DNA of 37,537 nucleotides from Oscillospiraceae bacterium (GTDB lineage Bacteria; Bacillota; Clostridia; Oscillospirales; Acutalibacteraceae): NCBI GenBank assembly GCA_015065925.1, contig SVPL01000022.1, positions 1 to 37,537 of the forward strand, read 5' to 3'. Shown piece by piece: positions 25,179 to 35,100 of this stretch (position 1 is its first letter; each line of letters starts with the position of its first letter). The notes under the pieces were generated by a model. It saw only the letters and a program-made list of their open reading frames with translations, ran no database searches and was not told where the DNA came from. The position numbers and the translations under genes were made by a program.

Positions 25179-25736
25179 ATGGCTGAATATTATTTAATAT
25201 CCCAACTTCCGTCCCTTGACGGCATTGGCGAAAATATGCCCCTTCCCATAACCGAGGAAGCATTTTTAAAGCTATGTGAATCGACTCTTTCCAAAAAGGT
25301 ATGGCAACAGCTTAAAATGTTAAGTCTTGTTCCGCCAAGGGTGGGAGAAAAATCCCCCTCTGCCCTTATAAACGCTTGGAATGAGGGCGAGCGAAATTTA
25401 AGGCTGGCTTTAGGTGTAGCAAGGGCAGAAAAAATGAAAAAGGAATTTAATGTGGGTAATGAGATTTTTTCCTCCGAGGTTTTGAGCGCAGCCGCCACCG
25501 CGGTGGACTCAAAAACCCCTTGGGAGGCAGAAAGCTTTTTAAACACCTACCGTTTGAATTTCTTGGACTCTTTAAGACCAATGGATAATTTTTCAAGTGA
25601 ATTTTTATTCTACTACTGTCTAAAATTAAAGCTTCTTTCCCGCATAAGACAGTTTAGTACCGAGCTTGGAAAGTCGGCATACAAAAATATTTACAACTCC
25701 ATTTTGAATGGAGATAGGTTGGAGGCTATACAATGA
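25179..25736 (+). CDS. DUF2764-type V-ATPase operon protein (probable C-subunit counterpart)
   Basis: 185 residues beginning AEYYLISQLPSLDGI, the typical YYxLxxxLPxL start of DUF2764, followed by ITEEAFLKLCESTL and a largely helical body. It lies 2 bp after ntpE and overlaps ntpA by four bases (ATGA). DUF2764 occupies the second place in the V-ATPase operons of spirochaetes, Bacteroidetes and chlamydiae, which lack a recognisable subunit C. It is therefore thought to do the job of the C subunit, linking rotor to membrane ring; that is inference. Confidence 0.8.
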   Translation: MAEYYLISQLPSLDGIGENMPLPITEEAFLKLCESTLSKKVWQQLKMLSLVPPRVGEKSPSALINAWNEGERNLRLALGVARAEKMKKEFNVGNEIFSSEVLSAAATAVDSKTPWEAESFLNTYRLNFLDSLRPMDNFSSEFLFYYCLKLKLLSRIRQFSTELGKSAYKNIYNSILNGDRLEAIQ

Positions 25737-27502
25737 CCAAAAATATAGGCAAAGTTTTAAGCGTTAACGGAAACCTTGTGTCTGTTGAGTTCAGCGGCAA
25801 TGTTTCTATGAACGAAATCTGCTTTGTTAAGGTAGATGACACAGCCCTTAAAAGCGAGGTTATCCGTATTCGCGGCAATGTTGCTCAAATTCAGGTTTAC
25901 GAAATGACGGGTGGCATAAAATGCGGTGACGAGGTTGAGTTCACAGGCGAAATGCTTTCGGCTCAGCTTGGCCCCGGACTTTTAGGTCAGGTTTATGACG
26001 GACTTCAAAATCCCCTTCCCGTTTTAGCGAAAAAAGCGGGTTGGTTTTTGGAACGCGGTAATTATGCCGACGGATTAAATTCCGAAGCAAAATGGGAGTT
26101 CACCCCCACTGCCAAGGTTGGTGACACCCTTCGCGCGGGTGAATATTTCGGTACAGTGCCCGAGGGCGCATTTACCCACAAAATTTTTCTACCCTTTAAT
26201 ATGCTTGGAAGCTACAAAATAAAATCCATTGCCGAAAAAGGGGAATACACCGTAAGCGAAACGGTTGCGGTAGTAACAGATGAGCGCGGTAGGGAATATC
26301 CCCTTGCAATGTCCTTTAAATGGCCCGTTAAACGCGCCATCAGATGTTATAGCGAAAGACTTGCCCCAAAAGAAACAATGGAAACCAAGGTTCGCCTTAT
26401 TGACTCCTTCTTCCCCGTGGCAAAGGGCGGTACCTACTGTACCCCCGGCCCCTTTGGTGCAGGTAAAACGGTTTTACAGCACACCACATCAAAATATGCC
26501 GATGTGGATATTGTTATAATCGCCGCTTGCGGTGAGCGTGCAGGTGAGGTTGTTGAAACCATTACCGAATTTCCCGAGCTTACCGACCCTAAAACAGGTC
26601 GTTCCCTTATGGAACGCACCATTATTATATGTAACACCTCCTCAATGCCCGTTGCATCCCGTGAGGCTTCAGTTTACACCTCGGTAACACTTGCCGAATA
26701 TTACCGCCAAATGGGACTTAATGTTCTTCTCCTTGCCGACTCAACCTCCCGTTGGGCTCAGGCGCTTAGAGAAATGTCAGGCAGACTTGAGGAAATTCCG
26801 GGTGAGGAAGCCTTCCCCGCCTATCTTGAATCCTACATCGCGGCATTTTATGAAAGAGCAGGTTATGTTCGCTTGCCCGATGGTAGCTTTGGTTCGGTTA
26901 CAATCGGCGGTACGGTATCCCCTGCGGGCGGTAACTTTGAGGAGCCCGTAACTCAGGCAACCTTAAAGGTTGTCGGCGCCTTCCACGGTCTTTCCCGTGA
27001 ACGCTCGGATGCCAGAAAATATCCCGCCATTGACCCCCTTATTTCCTGGTCAAAATACGCCACTGTTATAGATAAAGAAAAATCTGATTTCCTTAAAAAT
27101 CTTCTTTATACAAGTGATGAAATAGGCTCTATGATGAAGGTTGTAGGTGAAGAGGGCACATCAATTTCCGATTATGTTACCTACCTGAAGGGTGAAATGC
27201 TGGATGCCGTTTATCTTCAACAAAACTCCTTTGACCCCATTGAAGCCAACTGCTTTACCGCCCGTCAACGCTATGTTACAGATAAGCTTATAGCTATTTT
27301 GGGTAGTGAGTATTCGGTAGAAAGCAAGGACGCCGCCAGAAACTTTATAAACCGTATGCGTCAAAGATTTATTGACTGGAATTACACCGAATTTGAAGGT
27401 GACGACTTTAAAAGGGTTGAAGCCGAAATTGATACCCTTTATAAAGAGGGTAACGGAAAAATCGAATTAAAAGCAGAGCTTTTACTAAAGGGCGGTGAAT
27501 AG
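25733..27502 (+). CDS. ntpA: V-type ATPase catalytic subunit A
   Basis: 589 residues. Walker A GPFGAGKT (239-246), with Ala where GPFGSGKT is usual. Downstream are [13 protein letters not shown] (catalytic Glu region), the Walker B strand [16 protein letters not shown], and the [16 protein letters not shown] segment. It has the long non-homologous insert (~residues 110-190) that separates A from F-type beta. ATP is hydrolysed or made at the A/B interface in the cytoplasm. The start overlaps the DUF2764 stop; ntpB follows after 2 bp. Confidence 0.97.
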   Translation: MTKNIGKVLSVNGNLVSVEFSGNVSMNEICFVKVDDTALKSEVIRIRGNVAQIQVYEMTGGIKCGDEVEFTGEMLSAQLGPGLLGQVYDGLQNPLPVLAKKAGWFLERGNYADGLNSEAKWEFTPTAKVGDTLRAGEYFGTVPEGAFTHKIFLPFNMLGSYKIKSIAEKGEYTVSETVAVVTDERGREYPLAMSFKWPVKRAIRCYSERLAPKETMETKVRLIDSFFPVAKGGTYCTPGPFGAGKTVLQHTTSKYADVDIVIIAACGERAGEVVETITEFPELTDPKTGRSLMERTIIICNTSSMPVASREASVYTSVTLAEYYRQMGLNVLLLADSTSRWAQALREMSGRLEEIPGEEAFPAYLESYIAAFYERAGYVRLPDGSFGSVTIGGTVSPAGGNFEEPVTQATLKVVGAFHGLSRERSDARKYPAIDPLISWSKYATVIDKEKSDFLKNLLYTSDEIGSMMKVVGEEGTSISDYVTYLKGEMLDAVYLQQNSFDPIEANCFTARQRYVTDKLIAILGSEYSVESKDAARNFINRMRQRFIDWNYTEFEGDDFKRVEAEIDTLYKEGNGKIELKAELLLKGGE

Positions 27503-27504
27503 GA

Positions 27505-28800
27505 ATGAACAAGGTTTTTAATAAAATTGAATCTATTGTTGGTAATGTTATTACCGTAAAGGCAACAGGGGTTAAATATAACGAGCTTGCCGAAATAACC
27601 ACTCGATTTGGTAAATCCTTGGCAGAGGTAAACAAAATTGAGGGTGATACCGTTTCGCTTCAGGTTTTTGCGGGCGGTCAGGGTATATCCACAGGTGACG
27701 AGGTTCGCTTTTTAGGTAGCGAAATGCGTGTTTCCTTTAGTGATGACCTTTTAGGCAGAATTTTCAACGGCTCGGGTGAGCCAAGGGATAACGGCCCCGC
27801 CCTTACCGATAATCTAAAGCCTATCGGCGGTCCCTCGGTTAATCCCACAAAGCGTATTTTGGCAAACCGAATGATGAGAACCAACATCCCTATGATTGAT
27901 ATGTTCAATACTCTTGTTGTATCTCAAAAACTTCCTATATTCTCCATTTCGGGTGAGCCCTACAATCAGCTTCTTGCCCGAATTGCCATGCAAGCCGAAG
28001 CAGATGTTATTCTTCTTGGCGGTATGGGACTTAAATACGACGATTTCCTTTATTTTAAGGATGCCCTTGCGGCGGGCGGAGCTCTTAGCAAAACGGTTAT
28101 GTTTATTCACACCGCCTCCGACCCCACCGTTGAATGTATGATGATTCCCGATATGACCTTAGCGGTTGCCGAGCAATTTGCCCTTCAAAATAAGGATGTA
28201 TTGGTGCTTTTAACCGATATGACCAACTTTGCCGACGCAATGAAGGAAATTGCCATTACGCAAGAGCAGGTACCCTCTAACCGCGGTTACCCCGGTGACC
28301 TTTATTCTCAGCTTGCCGCCCGTTACGAAAAGGCGGTTGACTTTGATGATTCAGGCTCGGTTACCGTTTTGGCGGTTACCACAATGCCGGGTGATGATGT
28401 TACCCACCCCGTACCCGATAACACAGGCTATATTACCGAAGGTCAGTATTATCTGAAGGGCGGCAGAATTGAACCCTTTGGCTCCCTTTCCCGTCTTAAA
28501 CAAAATGTAAACGGCAAAACCCGTAAAGACCATCGCGCCCTTATGGATGCTATGATTCGTATGTATTCCTCCTACAAGGAAACACTGGAAAAGAAAAATA
28601 TGGGCTTTGCTATGAGCCGTTGGGATGAAAAACTCCTTAAATACGGCGAGCTTTTTGAAAACAAGCTAATGGATTTATCGGTTAACCTTACCTTAGAGCA
28701 GGCTCTTGATTTAGGCTGGGAAATTTTAGCCGACTGCTTTGAAAGGGACGAAACAGGTATAAAATCCGACCTTACAGACGAATTTTGGCCTGTTAAATAA
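27505..28800 (+). CDS. ntpB: V-type ATPase subunit B
   Basis: 431 residues, non-catalytic nucleotide-binding subunit of the A3B3 head. It lacks a Walker A lysine, having [17 protein letters not shown] at that position. Family segments present: [77 protein letters not shown], and [17 protein letters not shown] ribosome site, GTGAATAGGAATG, overlaps the ntpA stop. Length is slightly short of the usual 455-470. Confidence 0.96.
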   Translation: MNKVFNKIESIVGNVITVKATGVKYNELAEITTRFGKSLAEVNKIEGDTVSLQVFAGGQGISTGDEVRFLGSEMRVSFSDDLLGRIFNGSGEPRDNGPALTDNLKPIGGPSVNPTKRILANRMMRTNIPMIDMFNTLVVSQKLPIFSISGEPYNQLLARIAMQAEADVILLGGMGLKYDDFLYFKDALAAGGALSKTVMFIHTASDPTVECMMIPDMTLAVAEQFALQNKDVLVLLTDMTNFADAMKEIAITQEQVPSNRGYPGDLYSQLAARYEKAVDFDDSGSVTVLAVTTMPGDDVTHPVPDNTGYITEGQYYLKGGRIEPFGSLSRLKQNVNGKTRKDHRALMDAMIRMYSSYKETLEKKNMGFAMSRWDEKLLKYGELFENKLMDLSVNLTLEQALDLGWEILADCFERDETGIKSDLTDEFWPVK

Positions 28801-28814
28801 GGGAGGATAAAATC

Positions 28815-29447
28815 TTGGCAAAAATCAAATTAACTAAAAATGAGTTAAAGGTACAAAAGGATGCCCTTAAAATGTACCAAAGATATTTGCCTACTCTAAC
28901 ACTTAAAAAGCAACAGCTTCAAGCAGAAATTCGCACTATTGAGGCAAATGCCAAGGCGGTACGAAACAAGCGCGCTGACCTTGAAAAGGGCTTTGATGAA
29001 TGGATAGCCGTCTTTAGTGAGGAAGGTGCCTTCCCCGAAGGAATTGTTACGGTAAGTAACATCCGCAAGGGGCTGGGAAACATTGCAGGTGTTGAAATTC
29101 CCACCTTTATGGGGGCGGATTTCTCCCGCGGTGATTACGATTTATACGCCACCCCGCTTTGGGTGGATATAGCTGCAGATTTTATAGAAAAGGCAATGTC
29201 CCTTGATTTGGAGGCAGAAGTGTTAGACGAACAGGTGCGACTTTTAGAGAATGAGCTTCACGCAACCTCCCAAAGAGTTAACCTGTTTGAAAAGGTAAAA
29301 ATCCCCGAAACAAAAGAAAATATCCGAAAAATTAAGGTTTATATGGCAGACCAACAGGTTGCCGCCGTAGTTCGTTCAAAAATTTCAAAACGAAAAATCG
29401 CCCTTCGCGGCGCCGATACTTCCGAAAAGGAGGTTAGTTCGTTATGA
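28815..29447 (+). CDS. ntpD: V-type ATPase subunit D (central shaft)
   Basis: 210 residues. Starts at TTG 28815 with GGGAGG 28801-28806 upstream; N-terminal LTKNELKVQKDALKMYQRYLPTLTLKKQQLQ is the conserved D start, where the helix enters the A3B3 bore. A second long helix ends in RVNLFEKVKIPETKENIRKIKVYMADQQ, also conserved. Two antiparallel coiled-coil helices make the rotor axle. It overlaps ntpI by four bases. Confidence 0.93.
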   Translation: MAKIKLTKNELKVQKDALKMYQRYLPTLTLKKQQLQAEIRTIEANAKAVRNKRADLEKGFDEWIAVFSEEGAFPEGIVTVSNIRKGLGNIAGVEIPTFMGADFSRGDYDLYATPLWVDIAADFIEKAMSLDLEAEVLDEQVRLLENELHATSQRVNLFEKVKIPETKENIRKIKVYMADQQVAAVVRSKISKRKIALRGADTSEKEVSSL

Positions 29448-31348
29448 TAGTGCCAATGAAAAAGGTTTCCCTTATAATTTTGGGAAATACAAAGGAAAAA
29501 ACCCTTAAAGAGTTGCAAAAAATGGGGCTTGTTCATATTGAAATTGCCGAAGGCTCGGGTGAAAAATTAGCAAAGCTTAAAAACAAAATGACTCTGCTTG
29601 AAAGCACCGCATTGGTTCTTAATGAGGGCTTAACAAAACAGACAGAACAAAAAGAAATAACCTATGACAAGGCTTACGCTTTGGCTAACGAGGTATCTGA
29701 CCTTTGCGATGTTAAAAAGGCTTTACAGGGCGAGGAAATAACCTATGTAAACGAGCTTGACAGACTTAAGGAATGGGGAGATATTAACCCCGAAGCTCTT
29801 GAAAACCTAGCCAAAAAAAATGTAAAGCTAACACTTTTTGAAGCGCCAAAAGGTGAATATAATTCCCTTGACCAATCGGTCACAACCTTAGCCCTTCAAA
29901 AAGGAAAACATTCGGTGAAATTTTTGGTGGTGGGCGAAGCAGAGGAGCTTATTCAGCATTTAAATCACTATAAACTGAAATTGCCCCAGCTTTCAACCGA
30001 AAAATTAAGGCAAAAAATAGCCGAAATAAAAGAAAAAATCCAAGAAATCAATCAAAAGCTTTTATCGTTTGCTTGCTTTGTTGATGGTATAAAATCTGCA
30101 ATAAAGCAATGCGAAAAGGAAATAGAGTTTGAAATTTATGCCACGGGTATGAATGATGAAGGTTTGTTGGAAAATAACCAAGGCTCACTTTCCGTAGCCT
30201 ATTTTAAGGGATATATTGAAAGTGACAATTTAGAAAAGCTTACCGAAACGGCAAGGATAAACTCTTGGGGACTTGTTGCGGAGGACCCCACCGAGGAGGA
30301 CGATGTTCCAACCAAGCTGAAAAACAACAAATTCGTAAGTTTAATTTATCCCCTTACCGACTTTTTAGGTACCGTTCCGGGATATTTTGAATACGATATT
30401 TCAGGTTGGTTCTTAGCCTTTATTTTAATTTTCTTTGGAATTATTTTTGGTGACGGCGGGTACGGACTGCTTATAACGGCGGTTGCGGCTATACCCATAC
30501 TAAAATCGGTTATTTCCAAAAAGAAGGTTCAACCCGCATTTTTGCTTATAGGTCTTTTTGGACTTTCTACCCTGCTTTGGGGTACTGTAACCTGCACTTG
30601 GTTTGGACTTTCCCCCGAGCAGCTTCCCCAGTGGCTCAAAAGCCTTTCCATTCCCGTAATTTCAAATGTCTATGCCGATAAGCTATGGCACCCCTTCTGG
30701 ACAAGTGGTGATATTGGCCTTACCACCTCACAAAATCTACAGATTTTCTGTTTTACTTTAGCACTTATTCAGCTTTCGGTGGCTCATTTAAAGGGCGCCG
30801 TCAGATACAGAAAATCACTTAAAATATTGGGTGATGTAGGCTCTTTACTTCAACTGCTTGGAATATACTATTTGGTGCTTAGCCTTGTAGTAAACCCCGA
30901 AGTTTTCAGCTTTTCGCTGGTTATAGGCTCAATTCCCGTAGGAACGGTATCCCTTGCCCTTATAGGAATAGGCTTTGTTATGAGCTTCGTTTTTGCAAAT
31001 TATGAGGGAAGCGTTATAAAATCCATACTCGAAAGCTTAACCAATATAGTTTCGGTTTTGCTTGGTGTGGTTAATGTTTTTTCAGATATTGTTTCCTATA
31101 TACGCCTTTGGGCGGTTGGTCTTGCGGGTGCGGCAATCTCTGCTACCGTAAATGAACTGGCAGGGCCTCTGCTTGGTAATTTAATGTTTATGCTCCTTGC
31201 TATTATCCTTTTGGTGTTCGGTCACGGACTTAATATGATACTAAATGTTTTATCTGTTATAGTCCACGGAATAAGACTTAATACCTTGGAATTTTCATCC
31301 CATTTGGATATGTCTTGGAGTGGGCATAAATTTAAACCATTTGAATAA
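29444..31348 (+). CDS. ntpI: V-type ATPase subunit I (membrane stator, a-subunit type)
   Basis: 634 residues, start ATG 29444 overlapping the ntpD stop. Residues 1-~310 are a cytoplasmic coiled-coil-containing arm beginning IVPMKKVSLIILGNTKEKTLKELQKMGLVHIE. Residues ~325-625 hold seven to eight transmembrane helices, starting GWFLAFILIFFGIIFGDGGYGLL. The essential ion-channel Arg is R554 in SYIRLWAVGLAGAAIS. The subunit passes the coupling ion to the K ring. The final DMSWSGHKFKPFE tail is also typical. Confidence 0.95.
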   Translation: MIVPMKKVSLIILGNTKEKTLKELQKMGLVHIEIAEGSGEKLAKLKNKMTLLESTALVLNEGLTKQTEQKEITYDKAYALANEVSDLCDVKKALQGEEITYVNELDRLKEWGDINPEALENLAKKNVKLTLFEAPKGEYNSLDQSVTTLALQKGKHSVKFLVVGEAEELIQHLNHYKLKLPQLSTEKLRQKIAEIKEKIQEINQKLLSFACFVDGIKSAIKQCEKEIEFEIYATGMNDEGLLENNQGSLSVAYFKGYIESDNLEKLTETARINSWGLVAEDPTEEDDVPTKLKNNKFVSLIYPLTDFLGTVPGYFEYDISGWFLAFILIFFGIIFGDGGYGLLITAVAAIPILKSVISKKKVQPAFLLIGLFGLSTLLWGTVTCTWFGLSPEQLPQWLKSLSIPVISNVYADKLWHPFWTSGDIGLTTSQNLQIFCFTLALIQLSVAHLKGAVRYRKSLKILGDVGSLLQLLGIYYLVLSLVVNPEVFSFSLVIGSIPVGTVSLALIGIGFVMSFVFANYEGSVIKSILESLTNIVSVLLGVVNVFSDIVSYIRLWAVGLAGAAISATVNELAGPLLGNLMFMLLAIILLVFGHGLNMILNVLSVIVHGIRLNTLEFSSHLDMSWSGHKFKPFE

Positions 31349-31369
31349 AGTTTTAAAAGGAGAATAATT

Positions 31370-31795
31370 ATGAATTTAGGATTTTTAGGAACAGCTTTGG
31401 TTATGGGCATTGCCGCTATCGGCTCTGCCATTGGTATTGGAATTGCAGGTCAGGCGGCAATCGGCGCTTGGAAAAAGTGCTATATGCAAAATAAAGCCGC
31501 CCCCTTCATTCTTACGGTTTTTGCAGGTGCGCCCTTAACTCAGACCATTTACGGCTTTCTTCTCGCCCAACAAATGAAGGGTTCTACCGCCGACCCCGCA
31601 TTTTTGTTTGGTCTTGGAATTGCGTCGGGTGTTGCAATGGCTCTTTCTGCTTTTGCGCAGGGTAAAGCAGGTGCCGCAGGTGCAGACGCTTTAGCCGAAA
31701 CGGGTAAAGGCTTCTCGCAGTACATCACAGTTGTAGGTCTTTGCGAAACCGTTGCCCTTTTTGCCCTTGTTTTCAGTATGGTTGTTCTTGGGTAA
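31370..31795 (+). CDS. ntpK: V-type ATPase proteolipid subunit K, probable Na+-binding type
   Basis: 141 residues, four helices in two hairpins. The second hairpin carries the ion-binding Glu (E126 in GLCETVALF); the first lacks it, as in V-type K. T57, Q58 and Y61 in PLTQTIYGF and Q97 in AFAQGKAGA occupy the positions of T64, Q65, Y68 and Q110 in the Enterococcus hirae Na+ site, with Q97-E126 29 residues apart as there. Sodium transport is thus likely but inferred. GGAG lies upstream of ATG 31370; the operon ends here. Confidence 0.94.
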   Translation: MNLGFLGTALVMGIAAIGSAIGIGIAGQAAIGAWKKCYMQNKAAPFILTVFAGAPLTQTIYGFLLAQQMKGSTADPAFLFGLGIASGVAMALSAFAQGKAGAAGADALAETGKGFSQYITVVGLCETVALFALVFSMVVLG

Positions 31796-31850
31796 TATTA
31801 TTAAAATTAAAATTTTTGTGTAGCCGATTATAAAATTAGGCGAATTAATT

Positions 31851-31894
31851 AAAACGGGGAAGAAGTGAGAATTTTCATTTCTTCCCCGTTTTTA
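31851..31894 (+). terminator. Terminator of the V-type ATPase operon
   Basis: AAAACGGGGAAGAA (31851-31864) pairs with 31879-31892, followed by more T. The remaining intergenic DNA to 32086 has no gene. It contains short self-similar AATGnAGAA units (31895-31917) and a degenerate palindromic repeat near 31974-32002. Confidence 0.85.
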
Positions 31895-31973
31895 GAATGT
31901 AGAATTCAAAATGCAGAAATTTAAACCGTTTATCGCACAAATTGGCGAGTTCCGTATAATTACCACATTTTTT

Positions 31974-32002
31974 AGGAACGGACAACGCAGGCTGTTCCCT
32001 AC
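31974..32002. repeat. Degenerate copy of the GTAGGGAC-type palindromic repeat
   Basis: Read on the minus strand this begins GTAGGGAACAGCCTGC, close to the arm of the element at 21028-21112, and it is itself an imperfect palindrome (GGAAC near 31976, GTTCC near 31994). It suggests a dispersed repeat family in this genome. Confidence 0.45.
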
Positions 32003-32086
32003 ATCTGTTTAATACAATCTCATCTTCAAACCCCAATTTACATCCCAAAAATTTTAAATAAAATGAATATTTTTTCGCGAAAACAC

Positions 32087-32115
32087 TTGTAATTTTTGGT
32101 CATTTATGCTACAAT
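32087..32115 (+). promoter_or_regulatory. Promoter of the dockerin-protein gene
   Basis: TTGTAA (32087-32092), 17 bp, TACAAT (32110-32115). A leader of ~45 nt with AAGGAG precedes ATG 32164. Confidence 0.6.
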
Positions 32116-32129
32116 ATCATTAATGATAT
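32114..32129. promoter_or_regulatory. Operator-like palindrome at the transcription start
   Basis: ATATCATTAATGATAT is a perfect 16-bp palindrome that begins in the -10 box and covers the expected +1. A further half-site ATTCATTAAT follows directly (32130-32139). Placement is ideal for a repressor; the regulator is unknown. Confidence 0.5.
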
Positions 32130-32163
32130 ATTCATTAATATTTTAAAAAGGAGATATGTAAAA

Positions 32164-35100
32164 ATGAAACGCAAAATTTTATCACTCGTTTTGTGCCTTA
32201 CCTTGCTTATCACCTGCTGTTTCACAGGCTCTACGGTTGTTAGCGCAGAAGCTGCCGCTACCGAAAACCTTATTGAAAACGGCGATTTTGAAAGCTATTC
32301 AGGCACAACCCCCACAAATTGGTTTGTAAGCGGTCTTGGTGATTCAACCGCAGAAATTGTGGAGGATGTAGAAATTGCAGAGGGTGTTACCGCCAATGCA
32401 TGGAAGCTCACCAACGGAACCGAAAACGAAAGAGCTAATCTTGTGTACGATGGTACTATAGCAATCGAAAAGAATGCTAAGTACACCACTACCTTCTGGG
32501 TAAAGGTTACAAACAACAAGGGCTTCCGTGCTTATATGCATGAGACTACTTATGTTGCTTTGGATGGCACAACCAAATCCAACAAAATGGCTATGGAAGG
32601 TCAGAACATTTACTCTTATTATTACCTTGGCAAAGATTCTGAGGGTAATCCTACTACCCGCGTTATTCGTACCGATATAACCCATAAGTGGACTGTAGCC
32701 GAAACAGGAGCCAGACTTGACAGTCAGGGCGAATCAATGTTTATTACCCGCGCTAATAATGTTGAGCAGGTTTTTACCCCCGATTACCCCTCTACCGAGC
32801 GTCAGGGCGAATGGCTGCAGGTAATTCACACCTTTGAAACAGGAAATAAAGAAGAACATGAGGCTGAGGTTGCTTATCAGTTTGCCATTCCTTACGCAGA
32901 AAACGGCGAGGTTTGGATTGCAGATGTTCAAATGAGCGTAGAAAGATTCTATGTTCCTTCAGTTAATGATGATACCTTAGGTACCATTGCCGAAGGCACA
33001 AAGGTTCCCGTTACTCTTGGCGAGGAGTTTACCCTTACTGCCGCACCCTTTGGTGAAAACAACTTCTTAGGCTGGTATGTGGGTGACACACTTGTTTCTG
33101 AAGATACAAGCATTAATGTTGTTTACAACGGTTCGGATACACCTCAGTACACCGCCCATTTTGAGCAAGGCGCTACCAATGTATTAACCTTTGAAGAAGG
33201 TTATGAAAACGGTCAATCTATAGCACGGGCAACTGATATAACAGGTACCGCCGCCGATACAGAGGCAGGCTATACCGAATTTGCCAATACTGAGGTTAGT
33301 GGCAGCGGCTTTGTTGTTGATTCCAGCCATACCGGAAATTGGCGCAGAGCTGAAATAAGCAATGCCTATGCTCAATCGGGCAGTTATTCACTTAAGTATT
33401 TTGGTGCTTATGGTTACGTTGGTTATAAGTACACAGGTCTTGAAAAGAACACTAACTATGTTCTTTCGGTTTATGGCTACTTAACCTATAGAGCAGGCTC
33501 TACTGACTGGGCAGGTGTTAGTGATGTTATTGTTACCCCCGCTACCTCCAGCTGTCGCAGTACTTCAAATAGATTATATAAAAAATACAGTCGCGATGAG
33601 TGGGCTAATATAGTTAACGATTGGACTAAAATAGAGGTTACAGTTAACACAGGCGATAATACCGATATTATTCTCTGGATTGATTCCTGCGGTGCAGATG
33701 CAGCCCTTTATCTTGATAACTATTCTATAGCAAGCGAGCCCATTTCATACACTCCCAATGTTAATGATAACACCTTAGGTTATGTTAACACCGTTAAAAC
33801 AAGAGAAGGCGCAAGAACAACCGTTAAAGCAGGCACCTATGGCGAAGCAACCTTCGACGGTTGGTATAACGGCGAGGTTCTTCTCTCCAAGGATGAAAAA
33901 TATACCTTTACTTACAGCTCTGAAGCCGCAAATTATGAAGCACGCTTTATTGGTACAGGTTTTGGTATTGACGGCGGTTTTGAAAACTTTGCAAGCGGCA
34001 CAACCTTAGCACAGTTACAGCATGTTACCGGTACCGTTGGCAGTGCAAGCTCCGATTGGACACCTGAGTTATGGTTACAGAGCTCCTTAGACGGTAACAA
34101 TGAATACTTTATGGAATCCAACAACAGTGGTGATTACCGTAAAATTCAGGTTATCAATACTTATGCGCATACAGGTAAAAACTCCATTAGATTTACAGGT
34201 TATTATGGTTTTATGGGCCGTAAATTCTCAAATCTTGAGGCAAATACCGACTACATTATTACCTTCTACGCTTTAATTAAAAATAGCGATACCGGAAAGG
34301 TTGGCGGCTATAGAATTACTCCCAGTGATGTAGGTGTTACACTTCCTACCGGTAGTACCATTGCCGCAGCCGATTGTATTGCTTCAGGCGAAAATAAATG
34401 GGGCACTAAGGATGTTTGGGAAAAGGCAACCATAACCTTTAACTCAGGCGATAACACCGAAGTAATCCTTTGGATCAACCAACCTGATACTGCTGAAGCT
34501 TACTTAGATGACTTTGCAATCACCAGAACCGCAAGCTTTACTGTTGAAGAATCTGCTTACGGTACTACCGATGCTGTTAACGGTAAGTCTTACGGCTACA
34601 ACGAAAAGGTTACCGTTACCGCAACTCCTTATGACAGCAACACCTTTGCAGGCTGGTATGTTGGTGATGAGCTTGTAAGCACCGACGCAACCTACACCGT
34701 ATATGCACAAAACGGACTTGTTCTTACACCTGTATTCGAGGGTGAGGTTTATAATCACTTAGTGGCTCAAGGTCAGGACGGCACCTTTGAGAATGGCTCT
34801 GTTGAGGGTGTCTACTTTGCAGATAAAGAGTATGACTGCAGTTGGTGTTCTGCTGAAGTTTCATCCAGCTATGCTTATGAGGGTAGCAATTCCTTAAAGG
34901 TTAACGGCAGACACAGAAATACAATTATTCCTTTAACAGGTCTTGAGAAAAACTCTAATTACACCCTTTCCTTCTATTTCTTCCTTAATGAAATTGAGGC
35001 TCCTGTAGAGGGTGTAGAAGGCAATGAGATTAAAACAGCTAAGATTTCAACCGCTATCACCCCCGCAACTGTGGAAAGCCTTGTTGAGGAAAAAATCACC

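Noticed and set aside
31895-31930. AATGnAGAA-type units after terminators (also 35608-35640) as a CRISPR or formal repeat array
   Set aside because: Units are too short, irregular and AT-rich, with no spacers; noted only as degenerate post-terminator sequence.
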